A stretch of DNA of 38,378 nt from an uncultured archaeon A07HN63 (GCA_000496215.1 KI543202.1:1-38378), one strand, 5' to 3'; shown: positions 8,699-17,052, numbered from the stretch's first letter. The notes: generated from the sequence alone by a model not told the origin. Numbers and translations are program-made.

Positions 8699-8857
8699 AT
8701 GACGCTTTTCTCGTCACCGTCGGCGATACACTCGACTCGCCCACACCGCGCCGGCCACGCCGACGCGAGCTACGGTTTCGGGGGCGTCCGTGGTTCGCGT
8801 CTTCCCTCGCCGCCGTATCCGCCGAGGTATATCTCACGAGAGTTCAAATCCGCGTAG
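8699..8857 (+). CDS. Possible small protein (52 aa)
   Basis: The ORF from the ATG at 8699 encodes 52 residues that are Pro-, Gly- and Arg-rich towards the C-terminus (SRLPSPPYPPRYISREF). It has an unusual composition for this otherwise acidic proteome. A TTTTTAT element at 8661-8667 lies about 32-38 bases upstream. No family is recognised. It could be a real small protein, the 5' part of a broken gene, or chance. Confidence 0.3.
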   Translation: MTLFSSPSAIHSTRPHRAGHADASYGFGGVRGSRLPSPPYPPRYISREFKSA

Positions 8858-9416
8858 CAACACCAAGATTCAGCCGGACATAATAGACATTTGTCGGTTT
8901 GACAAAGTAGTAGTAAAAACTCACAACTTTTCTCGTATCAGCTATAATATTCGCACTATCCGTTCGATACTTATGTGTTGGCGGTAAGAATTATGTAATG
9001 TTAGTTCTGGAGGTGACAGCCAGCGGTGTCGGGTGATGTGGACAGCCGGGGCCGGGCCGTCAGTGCTCGCGCCGCCGGCTATAGCGTGGCCGATTGACCC
9101 TGTCACTGACACTCGTTCGTCGACCAGACGCCGTGCACCCCCACTGGTCACCCAGACGCCATGATGCCGCCGCTTGGGGTCGATGGATGTGCGGCCGCGC
9201 GCCCAACGGACTAACGACCACCACACTCCTGCTGTTCATCGCATCCGGACAGTTACCTTCCACCACGTGCCATCCCTTCTCGCCGGCCATGTTGTGTCGC
9301 AAAGTCAGCTCCCTGTCATCACTCACAGACGAGTCCCAGAGCGTACGTTCACGATGAAGCTGTCTTGCGTGTGTCGTACTGGGGCTTTTTATTCCGAGAG
9401 ATGCTATATTCATGTA
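8858..9416. other. Stretch without a convincing gene
   Basis: An A+T-rich part (about 8860-9000) with several TATA-like strings is followed by a G+C-rich part. All ORFs here look like composition artefacts. A GGAGGTGA string at 9009-9016 precedes only a 23-codon ORF starting GTG at 9026. The region could hold a small RNA or the remains of a degraded gene; nothing specific was recognised. Confidence 0.4.
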
Positions 9417-9587
9417 ATGAAATCGACGCGTAAAGGACTGCGAGCCGATGAACTCCACAAGGACAACTACGAGCGAGTCGCCTGTAGCGAGTGCGACGAG
9501 ACGTTGAAAAAGGACGACGACGACGACGAGGTCTACGCCGTTCGGACCTGCCCGGAGTGCGGCCAGCAATGGAAGGAATTGCCCTGA
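9417..9587 (+). CDS. HVO_0758-type small zinc-ribbon protein
   Basis: Protein of 56 residues starting MKSTRKGLRADEL. It has two CxxC knuckles, C23-C26 and C45-C48, separated by an Asp-rich loop, so it binds one zinc. This matches the small zinc-finger family named after Haloferax volcanii HVO_0758, recalled from annotation. The function is unknown; nucleic-acid or protein binding is inferred from the basic N-terminus. A CTTTTTATT box 25-33 bases upstream of the ATG supports the start. It converges with fttA, with 17 bases between the stops. Confidence 0.82.
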   Translation: MKSTRKGLRADELHKDNYERVACSECDETLKKDDDDDEVYAVRTCPECGQQWKELP

Positions 9588-9604
9588 ACACGGCCGAACA
9601 GCAG

Positions 9605-11530
9605 CTATCGGAAGCGGAACGTCTCCAGATTTTTCGGCGCGAACGTCCGAATATCGAACTCGTGGTAGAGCGCCGACGAGAGGTCCTGTACCGACCGTTC
9701 GTCGCCGTGAACACAGAGCACCTTTTCCGGGCGTGGGTTCATCGTGCGAACGAAGTCCATCAGTCCCTTGCGGTCGGCGTGGCCGGAGAAGCCATCGACG
9801 GTTTCGACGCCCATGTTGAGTGTGAGCGTGCCATTCCCTCTGCCGTTGTAGCCGTCGTCCATCGGGATCTCGTCCCAGCCGTTCTGGATGCGATTCCCGA
9901 GCGTGCCCTGTGCCTGATAGCCGACGAAAACGAGCCGGGAGTCGTCGTCGGTGCCGAGATGCCGGAGCCACGACATGATCGGGCCGCCCGTGATCATCCC
10001 AGACGTGGAGAGGACAATCGACTGCTCGCCGTCGGCAACCGCCTGTCGTTCCTCCTCGCCGGCATCGATGTGGTTGAACTGGTCGGCGAGGAAGGGGTTC
10101 TTGTCCTCGTGGAAGATTCGATCCTGCAGATCGTCACGGAGGTACTCGGGGTAGGTGGTGTGAATCGCCGTCGCCTCCCAGATCATCCCGTCGAGGTGGA
10201 TCGGCATCTCCGGGAGTTTGCCCGTCCGCATCGCCTCTTCGAGGACGAGCATGATCTCCTGTGAGCGGCCGACGGCGAACGCCGGGATGAGTACGTTGCC
10301 GCCGTCCTCGTAGGTCTCCTTGATGACCCTGATAAGTTTCTCCTCGGAGTCCTCCTGATCGGTCTGGTAGTCGTTGCGACCGCCGTAGGTCGACTCCAGA
10401 ACAAGCGTTTCGACCCGCGGGAAGTCGTTGACCGCGCCGTTGAACAGCCGCGTGTCGGTGTAGTGGATATCACCGGAGAAGGCGACGTTGTAGAGTCCGT
10501 CACCGACGTGGAAGTGTGTGACCGCCGAGCCGAGGATGTGCCCTGCGTTGTGGAAGGTGACCTTGATATCGGGCGCAATATCGGTTACATCGCCGTATTC
10601 GAGCGGAATGGCGTGTTTGATCGCCTCCCGAACCTGTTCGGACTCGTAGGGCGGCGTTCGGCCCTCCTTGTTCGCCACGTCGAGGTAGTCGAGCTGGAGC
10701 AGGCCCATCAGGTCCCGGGTTGGCTCCGTACAGTAGATCGGCCCATCGTAGCCGTACTTGAAGAGTAGCGGGATGAGCGCGGAGTGATCGAGGTGGGCGT
10801 GGGTGAGCACCACCGCGTCGATGGAGTTCGGCCCCGCGCCGAGGGCCTCCGGGGCCTGCAGATAGGGTACCTCGTCTTCCGCGCCGGGTTTGTCGCCACA
10901 GTCGATCAGCACGCGCGTTTCCGCCGTCTGTAGCAGGAAGGCGGCGCGGCCGACCTCCCGACAGCAGCCGAGCGTCGAGATGCGGACGAACTGATCGCGG
11001 CCCATCTCCTCGCGGTGAATCTCGCGGCCGACCCGTTCGAGCACGTCGCGCCGCTCGTCACGTTCGTGTTTGAGGAAGTTCCGAACGTTGGACACCGTCG
11101 AGGATTCGATCGGCGGCGTCCGCATGACCTCCGGCGTCCAGCCGGCCTCCTGTGTGATCTCCCGGAGCGTCGAGCCGTGGCGGCCGATCACCATCCCCGG
11201 TTTCTCGGCCTCGATAATGACTTCGCCGGTGTCCTCGTGGAAATCCAGATCGGTAACGCCAGCGTCGTCGGGGATGACAGACCGGATCTTCGAGTCGGCC
11301 GTCGAGGGATCGGACAGCGCCTCCGGGTCCGGCCGAACGGTGATCCGCTTGCGGAGCTTGCTCGCCAGCGACCGGACGAGGTCGCCGTCCTCGGCGAACT
11401 GTTTGGGGTGGGGCGTGTAGAGCACCAGCTCCGGGCCCTCGTATTTCACATCCGAGACAGTGATGTCGGGTGGGATCTCTTCGTCGATCTCTGCTTTCAG
11501 GTCGTCGAGTTGCTGATCTACTGAGCTCAT
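9605..11530 (-). CDS. fttA: Transcription termination factor FttA (aCPSF1), beta-CASP ribonuclease
   Basis: Archaeal CPSF73-like endoribonuclease that cleaves nascent RNA and releases RNA polymerase at U-rich terminators. The start MSSVDQQLDDL at 11530 gives 641 residues, the usual length. Two N-terminal KH domains cover about residues 1-145, with the second showing VIGRHGS near 114-120. The metallo-beta-lactamase domain has HAHLDH at 244-249, AGHILGS and FSGDIH. The beta-CASP insert has ESTYGG. The C-terminal motifs GHADRK and VHGDE complete the active site. No catalytic residue is missing. The ORF remains open upstream to 11581, but that extension is not family-like. No good TATA box lies within 30 bases of the ATG. 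Confidence 0.95.
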   Translation of the reverse strand: MSSVDQQLDDLKAEIDEEIPPDITVSDVKYEGPELVLYTPHPKQFAEDGDLVRSLASKLRKRITVRPDPEALSDPSTADSKIRSVIPDDAGVTDLDFHEDTGEVIIEAEKPGMVIGRHGSTLREITQEAGWTPEVMRTPPIESSTVSNVRNFLKHERDERRDVLERVGREIHREEMGRDQFVRISTLGCCREVGRAAFLLQTAETRVLIDCGDKPGAEDEVPYLQAPEALGAGPNSIDAVVLTHAHLDHSALIPLLFKYGYDGPIYCTEPTRDLMGLLQLDYLDVANKEGRTPPYESEQVREAIKHAIPLEYGDVTDIAPDIKVTFHNAGHILGSAVTHFHVGDGLYNVAFSGDIHYTDTRLFNGAVNDFPRVETLVLESTYGGRNDYQTDQEDSEEKLIRVIKETYEDGGNVLIPAFAVGRSQEIMLVLEEAMRTGKLPEMPIHLDGMIWEATAIHTTYPEYLRDDLQDRIFHEDKNPFLADQFNHIDAGEEERQAVADGEQSIVLSTSGMITGGPIMSWLRHLGTDDDSRLVFVGYQAQGTLGNRIQNGWDEIPMDDGYNGRGNGTLTLNMGVETVDGFSGHADRKGLMDFVRTMNPRPEKVLCVHGDERSVQDLSSALYHEFDIRTFAPKNLETFRFR

Positions 11531-11785
11531 GCGTCGGAGAAATCTGGGGTTGCAACGGTCCGCTCGGCGGGCGACGGCCACCGCTGACAGATCGGGAGCG
11601 CCGACTGTCGACGGGTGGCCGCCGAATCGTGCCGGTCAAGATGGAACATACTGAGTGACGGTCCGATAACTGCGAGTGCGGGAACAGACAGCGAAAACCC
11701 GCTTATCGCCTGCTATACCGCCCTCGGTTTAAAACCCTTCGCAACGGGTCGGCTGCGGGCGGTCACGGGAGTCGCAGGCGACCGA

Positions 11786-12079
11786 TCACTGCAGCGTCGC
11801 GTAGCTGAGGAAGCCGATCGCCAGTAGCTCGAGCAGTCGCATCCCGAAGACGACCCCTCCGGCCAGCGGATCCATGCTGTAGAGACTTTGCATGCTGCTG
11901 GAGAAAAAGTAGATGGCGATCAGGTTCTCGATGAGCAGGACGCTGCTGAAGCCGAGCAGGCCAAGCACCATCGGCGTGCGGAACTGGCGGTAGTTCCGGA
12001 CCCAGACAGCAACCAGCACGGCGAGCAGAACGCTGTTGATCCCGGTGACGACCATCGCCGCGGCGGTCAGTCCCAGCAT
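11786..12079 (-). CDS. DUF7521-type membrane protein
   Basis: Protein of 97 residues with three predicted membrane helices: residues about 2-24, 36-60 and 76-95. It lies two bases downstream of the wHTH regulator stop, so the two form one operon. Pairing of a winged-helix regulator with this small membrane protein is a recurrent haloarchaeal arrangement; the family name is recalled. The function is unknown, perhaps membrane control of the regulator. Confidence 0.78.
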   Translation of the reverse strand: MLGLTAAAMVVTGINSVLLAVLVAVWVRNYRQFRTPMVLGLLGFSSVLLIENLIAIYFFSSSMQSLYSMDPLAGGVVFGMRLLELLAIGFLSYATLQ

Positions 12080-12081
12080 CG

Positions 12082-12357
12082 TTACTCGACCTCCGCGGCG
12101 ATGCGTTCGAAGGTGTCGCTGTGCTGTTCGAACCGGTCGGTGAGGAAGTAGAGTTTCCCGTAGTCGTGGTCGCTCGGTTCGACGACATCGTGTTCCTGTA
12201 ACATATCCAGATGGTGTGTGACCGTGTTGTAGTCGACAGCCAGTTCCTCGGCGAGTTCGTTCGCGTTCTGCGGCCGGTCGTCGAGTGCGCGGACAATACG
12301 GACCCTGTTGACACCGCCGCGGCTTCCGGCAAAGAGGTACCACAGGGCCTTCTCCAT
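12082..12357 (-). CDS. Winged helix-turn-helix transcriptional regulator
   Basis: ArsR-like regulator of 91 residues. The HTH spans about residues 15-60 (NRVRIVRALDDRPQNANELA, then VDYNTVTHHLDMLQEHDVV), followed by a wing (YFLTDRF). It contains no obvious metal-binding Cys or His set. It is the first gene of a two-gene operon with the DUF7521 membrane protein. A GGAGAG about 10 bases before the ATG could act as a ribosome-binding site. The target is unknown. Confidence 0.85.
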   Translation of the reverse strand: MEKALWYLFAGSRGGVNRVRIVRALDDRPQNANELAEELAVDYNTVTHHLDMLQEHDVVEPSDHDYGKLYFLTDRFEQHSDTFERIAAEVE

Positions 12358-12524
12358 GCGATGTCTCTCCGTGGCGGTGGTAGTCTCAAAGCCGTTTCGA
12401 CATAGGGTTTGTTGGTGCTGGTCTATTGCGAACGGCTGGCGTCGACACCGCGAGACAGTCGCAGGTCCATATCGACGACCACGCCATACGTAGCAGACGG
12501 GTAGCTACCCCTAAGGAGATTTTT

Positions 12525-12551
12525 CAAACTGTGCTCAAACTCGGTTCAAAG
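12525..12551. promoter_or_regulatory. Three helix-phased TCAAA(C/G) repeats
   Basis: CAAAC at 12525 and 12536 and CAAAG at 12547, each preceded by T, recur every 11 bases, about one helical turn. They lie between the divergent wHTH and 165-residue genes. Direct repeats in phase are typical of activator or regulator binding. No protein can be assigned, though the adjacent wHTH regulator is the obvious candidate. Confidence 0.35.
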
Positions 12552-12632
12552 TTCGGTGATCGGAGTGCCGCTACTGGCCCATCTCGTGTAGTGGTCCGCA
12601 AAATCGAAACCGACGCCGTGTGAGTAGCCGCT

Positions 12633-13130
12633 ATGAACCTCACCCCCGACCGCGTTGCCGACGAGCACGCGTGGGTGCGCGACCGTGCCGACGTGATAGT
12701 TCCAATCATCAACGATACCCGCAGTCGGCTCGAAACGGCCTTCGACACCGAGGTCGATGCCGTGAGTGACGACACCTACAGACAGGAAGTCGACCGCGTC
12801 TTCGCCGACGGCGATGTCGCCGTCAACATGGCCGCTTACTGCGGCCTGCTCCGTGATCTCGATGTCGACGGCGACTATCCGGGCTTCGTCGTCGACGAGG
12901 TGCTCGGTCGCCAGCTCGCGGCGACCATCGCCGGCGGGCAGCCGCTGTCGGTGCTCGCAGGAGCGACGTTTCACTTCGCGGATATCCACACCCACGGCGA
13001 CGACGGCGATGCGGCCGGCGACGACGATCTCGATGCCGCACTCGCCGCGGGCTTTCAGACGCGACTGCCGGGGTGGAACTGGCAGGAGGGCGAGAGTCCA
13101 TTCGCAGTGCCGACCGGCGGCGACAACTGA
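12633..13130 (+). CDS. Hypothetical haloarchaeal protein (165 aa)
   Basis: Soluble acidic protein of 165 residues. I do not recognise a family. The N-terminal half is helical (ADVIVPIINDTRSRLETAF). A hydrophobic segment near residues 105-118 (GGQPLSVLAGATFHFA) leads into an Asp/His-rich loop (HTHGDDGDAAGDDD) that might bind metal. The C-terminus contains LPGWNWQEGESPF. The ATG at 12633 has a weak AAAATCG box about 30 bases upstream. It is transcribed away from the wHTH/DUF7521 pair. Confidence 0.6.
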   Translation: MNLTPDRVADEHAWVRDRADVIVPIINDTRSRLETAFDTEVDAVSDDTYRQEVDRVFADGDVAVNMAAYCGLLRDLDVDGDYPGFVVDEVLGRQLAATIAGGQPLSVLAGATFHFADIHTHGDDGDAAGDDDLDAALAAGFQTRLPGWNWQEGESPFAVPTGGDN

Positions 13131-13143
13131 TCGACCCGGTGTG

Positions 13144-13497
13144 TCACTGAGCGAGGCTCTTGTTGACCGCTCCGTTGACCTGATGCAGTAGCGTCAGAAG
13201 GTCGCTGTCGTCGTTCACGCGATACCGTTCCGGCGACGAGTTCTCGACCGGGGTGAGCACCCCGAGCGCGAGCAGCAGATCGAGATGCGTGTACACGGAC
13301 TGGCGGCTGACACCCGCTTCGGTGGCGAGTTCGGATTTCGTGAACTCCGAGCCCGGCAGGGCGTCCAGTAAGGCGTCAAGCATGTAGCCGACGCTGTCGT
13401 GCTGGACGAGGATTCGCCACCCACTCGGGTACTCGTCCCGCAGTTCGGCGAGCGAGGCGGATTCATCGTCGTCCGGTGGTGATTGCTGGCGTGACAT
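13144..13497 (-). CDS. Winged helix-turn-helix regulator
   Basis: Protein of 117 residues. It has a central wHTH at about residues 33-80 (MLDALLDALPGSEFTKSELA, then VSRQSVYTHLDLLLALGVL) and a short wing. The ATG at 13497 is chosen because the upstream extension is not protein-like and a GTTTAA box (13550-13555, minus strand) gives a leader of roughly 30 bases. It is divergent from the gene at 13619, with a near-perfect palindrome between the two promoters, which suggests control of both genes. Confidence 0.82.
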   Translation of the reverse strand: MSRQQSPPDDDESASLAELRDEYPSGWRILVQHDSVGYMLDALLDALPGSEFTKSELATEAGVSRQSVYTHLDLLLALGVLTPVENSSPERYRVNDDSDLLTLLHQVNGAVNKSLAQ

Positions 13498-13560
13498 AGG
13501 TGAGCGCAGTGTCAATCGCTGATTGTGTACCTGTTGGAACGGGAGCGTGTTAAACGCATT

Positions 13561-13574
13561 GGACACTCGTGTCC
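13561..13574. promoter_or_regulatory. Palindromic operator candidate between divergent genes
   Basis: GGACAC-TC-GTGTCC: six-base arms match perfectly around a two-base centre. It sits between the GTTTAA box of the wHTH gene and the AAATATAAC box of the gene at 13619, close upstream of both core promoters. This is the expected position for a regulator site serving both directions. Confidence 0.5.
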
Positions 13575-13618
13575 ACTCCGGTTGAAATATAACTGCCAGT
13601 AGCGACAACGTGTCAATT

Positions 13619-13930
13619 ATGACTGACGTTGCGGCGGCGTTCGTCTGGAAGCTCGCCCGTCGCCACTCGTGGGGATCGCCGATACCGACAGCCAAACTCG
13701 TGCAACTGGTTGCCGGCACGGCGGATCACGACGAACTGCGGACAACACTCGAAACCGAGGTGCTCGAACTCCCGTTTGTCGCGCAGTCCTCGGATGGTGT
13801 CTATATTCCGAACGGACAGGATGCTCACCGGGAGGCTGCCAACTGGCTGCGAGAGCGGACAGAACGTGACGATCTGGTCATCGCGGCAACGCTATCTCGG
13901 CTCCCGGACGACTGGCCGGCTAACGATTGA
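13619..13930 (+). CDS. Hypothetical protein (103 aa)
   Basis: Small soluble protein of 103 residues with no recognised family. The sequence is mainly helical (AAAFVWKLARRHSWG, ELRTTLETEVLELPF, EAANWLRERTERDDL). A VYIPNGQDAH turn lies in the middle. The ATG at 13619 fits a leaderless transcript from the AAATATAAC box at 13585-13593. It shares its upstream region and a palindrome with the divergent wHTH regulator, so the two are probably functionally linked. It ends six bases from the convergent VOC gene. Confidence 0.65.
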   Translation: MTDVAAAFVWKLARRHSWGSPIPTAKLVQLVAGTADHDELRTTLETEVLELPFVAQSSDGVYIPNGQDAHREAANWLRERTERDDLVIAATLSRLPDDWPAND

Positions 13931-13935
13931 TCGGC

Positions 13936-14928
13936 CTAGTCCGCGTCGGCGTCGACACGGTCTGCGCGTGGGACTGTTACATCGGCCAGATCAGCCTCGA
14001 TCTGGCCGCGCTGGGTCTCGAACTCGCCGGGCAACACCAGTTTCTCGCCGAGCTCGTCGAGCGGTTCGTCGCTGGTGTACCCCGGTCCGCTGGTGGCGAG
14101 TTCGAACAACACCCCGTTCGGCTCACGGAAGTACACCGACCGGAACCAGTGGCGGTCGATCTGATTCGTTGGGCGGACACCGGTTTCCTGCACGGCCGTT
14201 CGCATCGCCGACTGGTCCGTATCGCTCGGTGTCTGGAAGGCGACGTGGTGGACGGTGCCGTGACCCTGCCGCGCGGTCGCAGTCGTCGATACCACATCGA
14301 CGTACTGGCCGACCGTCCCGGTCGCCGCGAATCGGGTGCGCTCCTCGCCCCGTGAGTCGGCCGGGAGGGCTTCGCTCGCAGTTTCGTCCAACCCCATCGT
14401 TCGCAACACGTCCTCGGTCCGCTGGGAATCGCCCAGCCACAGCGTGACAGAGTGGAATCCGCGGATCGCGGCGTCGTCGGGAACGAACTCGGTCCACGGG
14501 ACGGTGGGATCGTCGTCCGGGATGTCGACGGCGACGAGTTCGACCGGGAGACCGTCAGGGTCGTAGAACGGCAAGACCGTCTCGTCGAACCGCTCGACGC
14601 GGTCCTCGTAGTCGACGCCGTGATCTTCGAACCGATCTTCCCAGAAATCGAGGCTGCCCTCGGGCACCCGGAAGGCGGTCCGCGAGACCTGTCCGGTGCC
14701 GACCTTCCCCTGCCGGAGGTTCTCCCACGGGAAGAAGGTCATACTGGTGCCGGGCGTGCCCTCGGCGTCGGCGAAAAAGAAGTGATACGTTGTCGGATCG
14801 TCCTGATTGATCGACCGCTTGACGAGGCGGAGACCAAGCGTCTCGACCCAGAAATCGAGGTTCTGCTGGGGGTCGCCCGCGATACACGTGACGTGGTGGA
14901 TACCCGGTGTGGGAGGTGCGTCGCTCAT
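13936..14928 (-). CDS. VOC-family ring-cleaving dioxygenase-like protein
   Basis: Protein of 330 residues with two tandem vicinal-oxygen-chelate modules. The first begins PGIHHVTCIAGDPQQNLDFW; the second begins RGFHSVTLWLGDSQRTEDVL. Later motifs include VHHVAFQ and the PNGVLFELATSGPG strand that supplies a metal-binding Glu. This layout matches the MhqO/MhqA-type proteins that handle hydroquinones and catechols. The actual substrate is not known. No other aromatic-degradation genes are nearby, but a glutathionyl-hydroquinone-reductase-like gene lies about 5 kb away. Confidence 0.85.
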   Translation of the reverse strand: MSDAPPTPGIHHVTCIAGDPQQNLDFWVETLGLRLVKRSINQDDPTTYHFFFADAEGTPGTSMTFFPWENLRQGKVGTGQVSRTAFRVPEGSLDFWEDRFEDHGVDYEDRVERFDETVLPFYDPDGLPVELVAVDIPDDDPTVPWTEFVPDDAAIRGFHSVTLWLGDSQRTEDVLRTMGLDETASEALPADSRGEERTRFAATGTVGQYVDVVSTTATARQGHGTVHHVAFQTPSDTDQSAMRTAVQETGVRPTNQIDRHWFRSVYFREPNGVLFELATSGPGYTSDEPLDELGEKLVLPGEFETQRGQIEADLADVTVPRADRVDADAD

Positions 14929-15041
14929 TGCGATACATAGGGGCCGCAGCCACTTGACTTCATGCTGACACGGGGGTTACCGGTACACCGATTTGCCGGC
15001 GACAGAACAAAATGCCGCAGTCAGAAACAGTACTCAGAAGC

Positions 15042-15563
15042 ATGGACTTCACCATCGTACAGGGCGATGTCGCCGCCGAGCAGGCCGACGCGCTGGTCAA
15101 CGCGGCGGGGACGAGCCTCGAGATGGGCAGCGGGGTCGCCGGCGCGCTCCGCCGCGCCGCTGGCGGCGACATCAACGAGGAAGCGGTCTCGAAAGGCCCG
15201 GTCGACCTCGGCGATGTCGCCGTCACCGACGCCTACGACCTCGACGCCGAGCACGTCATTCACGCGGCGGCGATGCCGCACTACGGTGACGGACAGGCGA
15301 CTGCCGAAAGCATCCGCGAGGCGACGGCGAACGCGCTGGCGAAAGCCGACGAACTGGGCTGTGACTCGCTGGTGCTCCCGATGCTCGGCACCGGCGTCGC
15401 CGGCTTCGGCTTCGAGCAGGGAGCGGAGCTCATATGCTCGACGGTCGCCGACCACGACCCCGAGACGCTGACCGACGTGCGGCTGATCGCCCACGACGAC
15501 ATCGAGTACGAGACCCTCCAGTCGGTCGCCGAGTGGGTGCAGTCAGACGACGAGATAGCGTGA
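15042..15563 (+). CDS. Macro-domain protein (ADP-ribose binding)
   Basis: Single macro domain. Starting at the ATG at 15042 gives 173 residues beginning MDFTIVQGDVAAEQADALVN, the usual family start. An in-frame ATG at 15012 would add ten residues and cannot be excluded. Key features are QGD, the VNAAG strand, the MGSGVAGALRRAAG loop and the late GTGVAGFGF phosphate loop. Macro domains bind ADP-ribose or hydrolyse ADP-ribosyl or O-acetyl-ADP-ribose esters. The retained Asn of VNAA is consistent with activity. The gene is monocistronic. Confidence 0.88.
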   Translation: MDFTIVQGDVAAEQADALVNAAGTSLEMGSGVAGALRRAAGGDINEEAVSKGPVDLGDVAVTDAYDLDAEHVIHAAAMPHYGDGQATAESIREATANALAKADELGCDSLVLPMLGTGVAGFGFEQGAELICSTVADHDPETLTDVRLIAHDDIEYETLQSVAEWVQSDDEIA

Positions 15564-15635
15564 GGTATCGCAGCTCCGCGCACCGCCACCACGCGAATCA
15601 GCCGAGTTTAAGGGCGGCGGCCGACTGGCTCGGGT

Positions 15636-16940
15636 ATGGAAAACCGAACCTACACGGCTGACGCCGACCCCGGCGAGTCGGTGACGGTCGCCGGCTGGGT
15701 CCACGAACTCCGTGACCTCGGCGGCATCGCCTTTCTCATCCTGCGCGACACCACAGGCAAGATTCAGATCAAATTCGAGAAAGACGAGATGGACGACGAC
15801 CTCGTTGACACTGGGCTGAACGTCGCCCGCGAGAGCGTCATCTCAGTGACCGGCGAGGTCGACGAGGAGCCACGCGCGCCCACCGGCGTCGAGATCACGC
15901 CCGACTCGGTCGAGGTCGTCGCCGAGGCCGACACCGAACTCCCGCTCGATCCCTCCGGGAAGGTCGACGCCGATCTCTCGACGCGGCTCGACAACCGGAC
16001 GCTCGACCTCCGCAAGGAGGAGGTCCAGGCGATCTTCACGATCCGCGCCGAAATCCAGCACGCCGCCCGCGAGCAGTTCCGCGACCTCGACTGCACCGAG
16101 ATCAACACGCCGAAGATCGTCGCCACCGGCACCGAGGGCGGCACCGAACTGTTCCCGATCACCTACTTCGGCGAGGAAGCCTTCATGAACCAGAGCCCAC
16201 AGCTGTTCAAACAGCTGATCGCCGGCTCGAACGTCGAGCGCGTCTTCGAGATCGGCCCGATCTTCCGCGCCGAGGAGCACAACACGCCGCGACACCTCAA
16301 CGAGGCGACCTCAATCGACTTCGAGGGGGCGTTCTGCGACCAGCACGAGGCGATGGATGTGGCCGAGGCGGTCGTCACCGCCGTCTACGAGGCTGTCGAC
16401 GCCAACTGTCAGGACGAACTCGACGCTCTCGGTCTCGCCGAGGAGTTCGAGGTGCCGACGGGCGAGTTCCCGCGACTCAGCTACGAGGAAGCCATCGAGC
16501 GCATCAACGCGACCGGCGAACTCGACGAACAACTGCTGTGGGGCGACGACCTGCCGACCGAAGGCGAGGTCGCCCTCGGCGAGGACGTGGGCGAACACTA
16601 CTTCATCACCGACTGGCCCAGCGAGATCAAGCCGTTCTACATCATGGATCAGGACGGCGACGACCAACTTTCCACCGGTTTCGATTTGATGCACCCGCAG
16701 ATGGAACTCGTCTCCGGCGGCCAGCGTGAACACCGCTACGACCACCTGATCGAGGGCTTCGAACAGCAGGGCCTCGACCCCGAGGCGTTCGACTACTACA
16801 CGAAGATGTTCAAATACGGGATGCCGCCGCACGCCGGCTTTGGGCTTGGCGGCGAGCGGCTCGTGATGACGCTACTCGGACTGGACAACATCCGTGAGGG
16901 TGTGCTGTTCCCGCGAGATCGACAGCGGCTGTCGCCGTAG
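15636..16940 (+). CDS. aspS: Aspartyl-tRNA synthetase, probably non-discriminating
   Basis: Archaeal-type class II synthetase of 434 residues. The N-terminal OB-fold anticodon domain (about 1-105) is followed by the catalytic core. Motif 2 is in FRAEEHNTPRHLNE and motif 3 in GFGLGGERLVM. In the anticodon domain the residue after GWV is His (H23), and there is a Pro at 82 (RAPTG). These correspond to positions reported to distinguish non-discriminating archaeal AspRS from the Trp/Lys discriminating type. The enzyme may therefore charge tRNA-Asn for GatCAB. The start is supported by GTTTAAG about 30 bases upstream. Confidence 0.95.
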   Translation: MENRTYTADADPGESVTVAGWVHELRDLGGIAFLILRDTTGKIQIKFEKDEMDDDLVDTGLNVARESVISVTGEVDEEPRAPTGVEITPDSVEVVAEADTELPLDPSGKVDADLSTRLDNRTLDLRKEEVQAIFTIRAEIQHAAREQFRDLDCTEINTPKIVATGTEGGTELFPITYFGEEAFMNQSPQLFKQLIAGSNVERVFEIGPIFRAEEHNTPRHLNEATSIDFEGAFCDQHEAMDVAEAVVTAVYEAVDANCQDELDALGLAEEFEVPTGEFPRLSYEEAIERINATGELDEQLLWGDDLPTEGEVALGEDVGEHYFITDWPSEIKPFYIMDQDGDDQLSTGFDLMHPQMELVSGGQREHRYDHLIEGFEQQGLDPEAFDYYTKMFKYGMPPHAGFGLGGERLVMTLLGLDNIREGVLFPRDRQRLSP

Positions 16941-16945
16941 GAGAG

Positions 16946-16965
16946 CGAGGTCGCCTGCGACCTCG
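16946..16965. other. Perfect inverted repeat after aspS
   Basis: CGAGGTCGC and GCGACCTCG form a 9-bp stem with a two-base loop, five bases after the aspS stop. There is no immediate T-run; the nearest (six T) is at about 17021. It could stabilise the mRNA 3' end or be a chance repeat of the kind common after haloarchaeal genes. Confidence 0.4.
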
Positions 16966-17052
16966 AGAGCGAACGGCGGGAGCCGTGAGCGACTAGTGTG
17001 GCTGCGTAACGCTGCCTGCACTTTTTTGCGATCACTCAGCGTAGACACAGCT

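Noticed and set aside
8836..8872. tRNA-like T-loop string GTTCAAATC followed by a CAACACCA string
   Set aside because: The five bases on each side of the loop do not pair, and no D-arm, anticodon arm or acceptor partner can be drawn upstream.
9009..9097. GGAGGTGA followed by a short GTG-started ORF
   Set aside because: The ORF has only 23 codons, no recognisable content and no clear promoter; not enough for a gene call.
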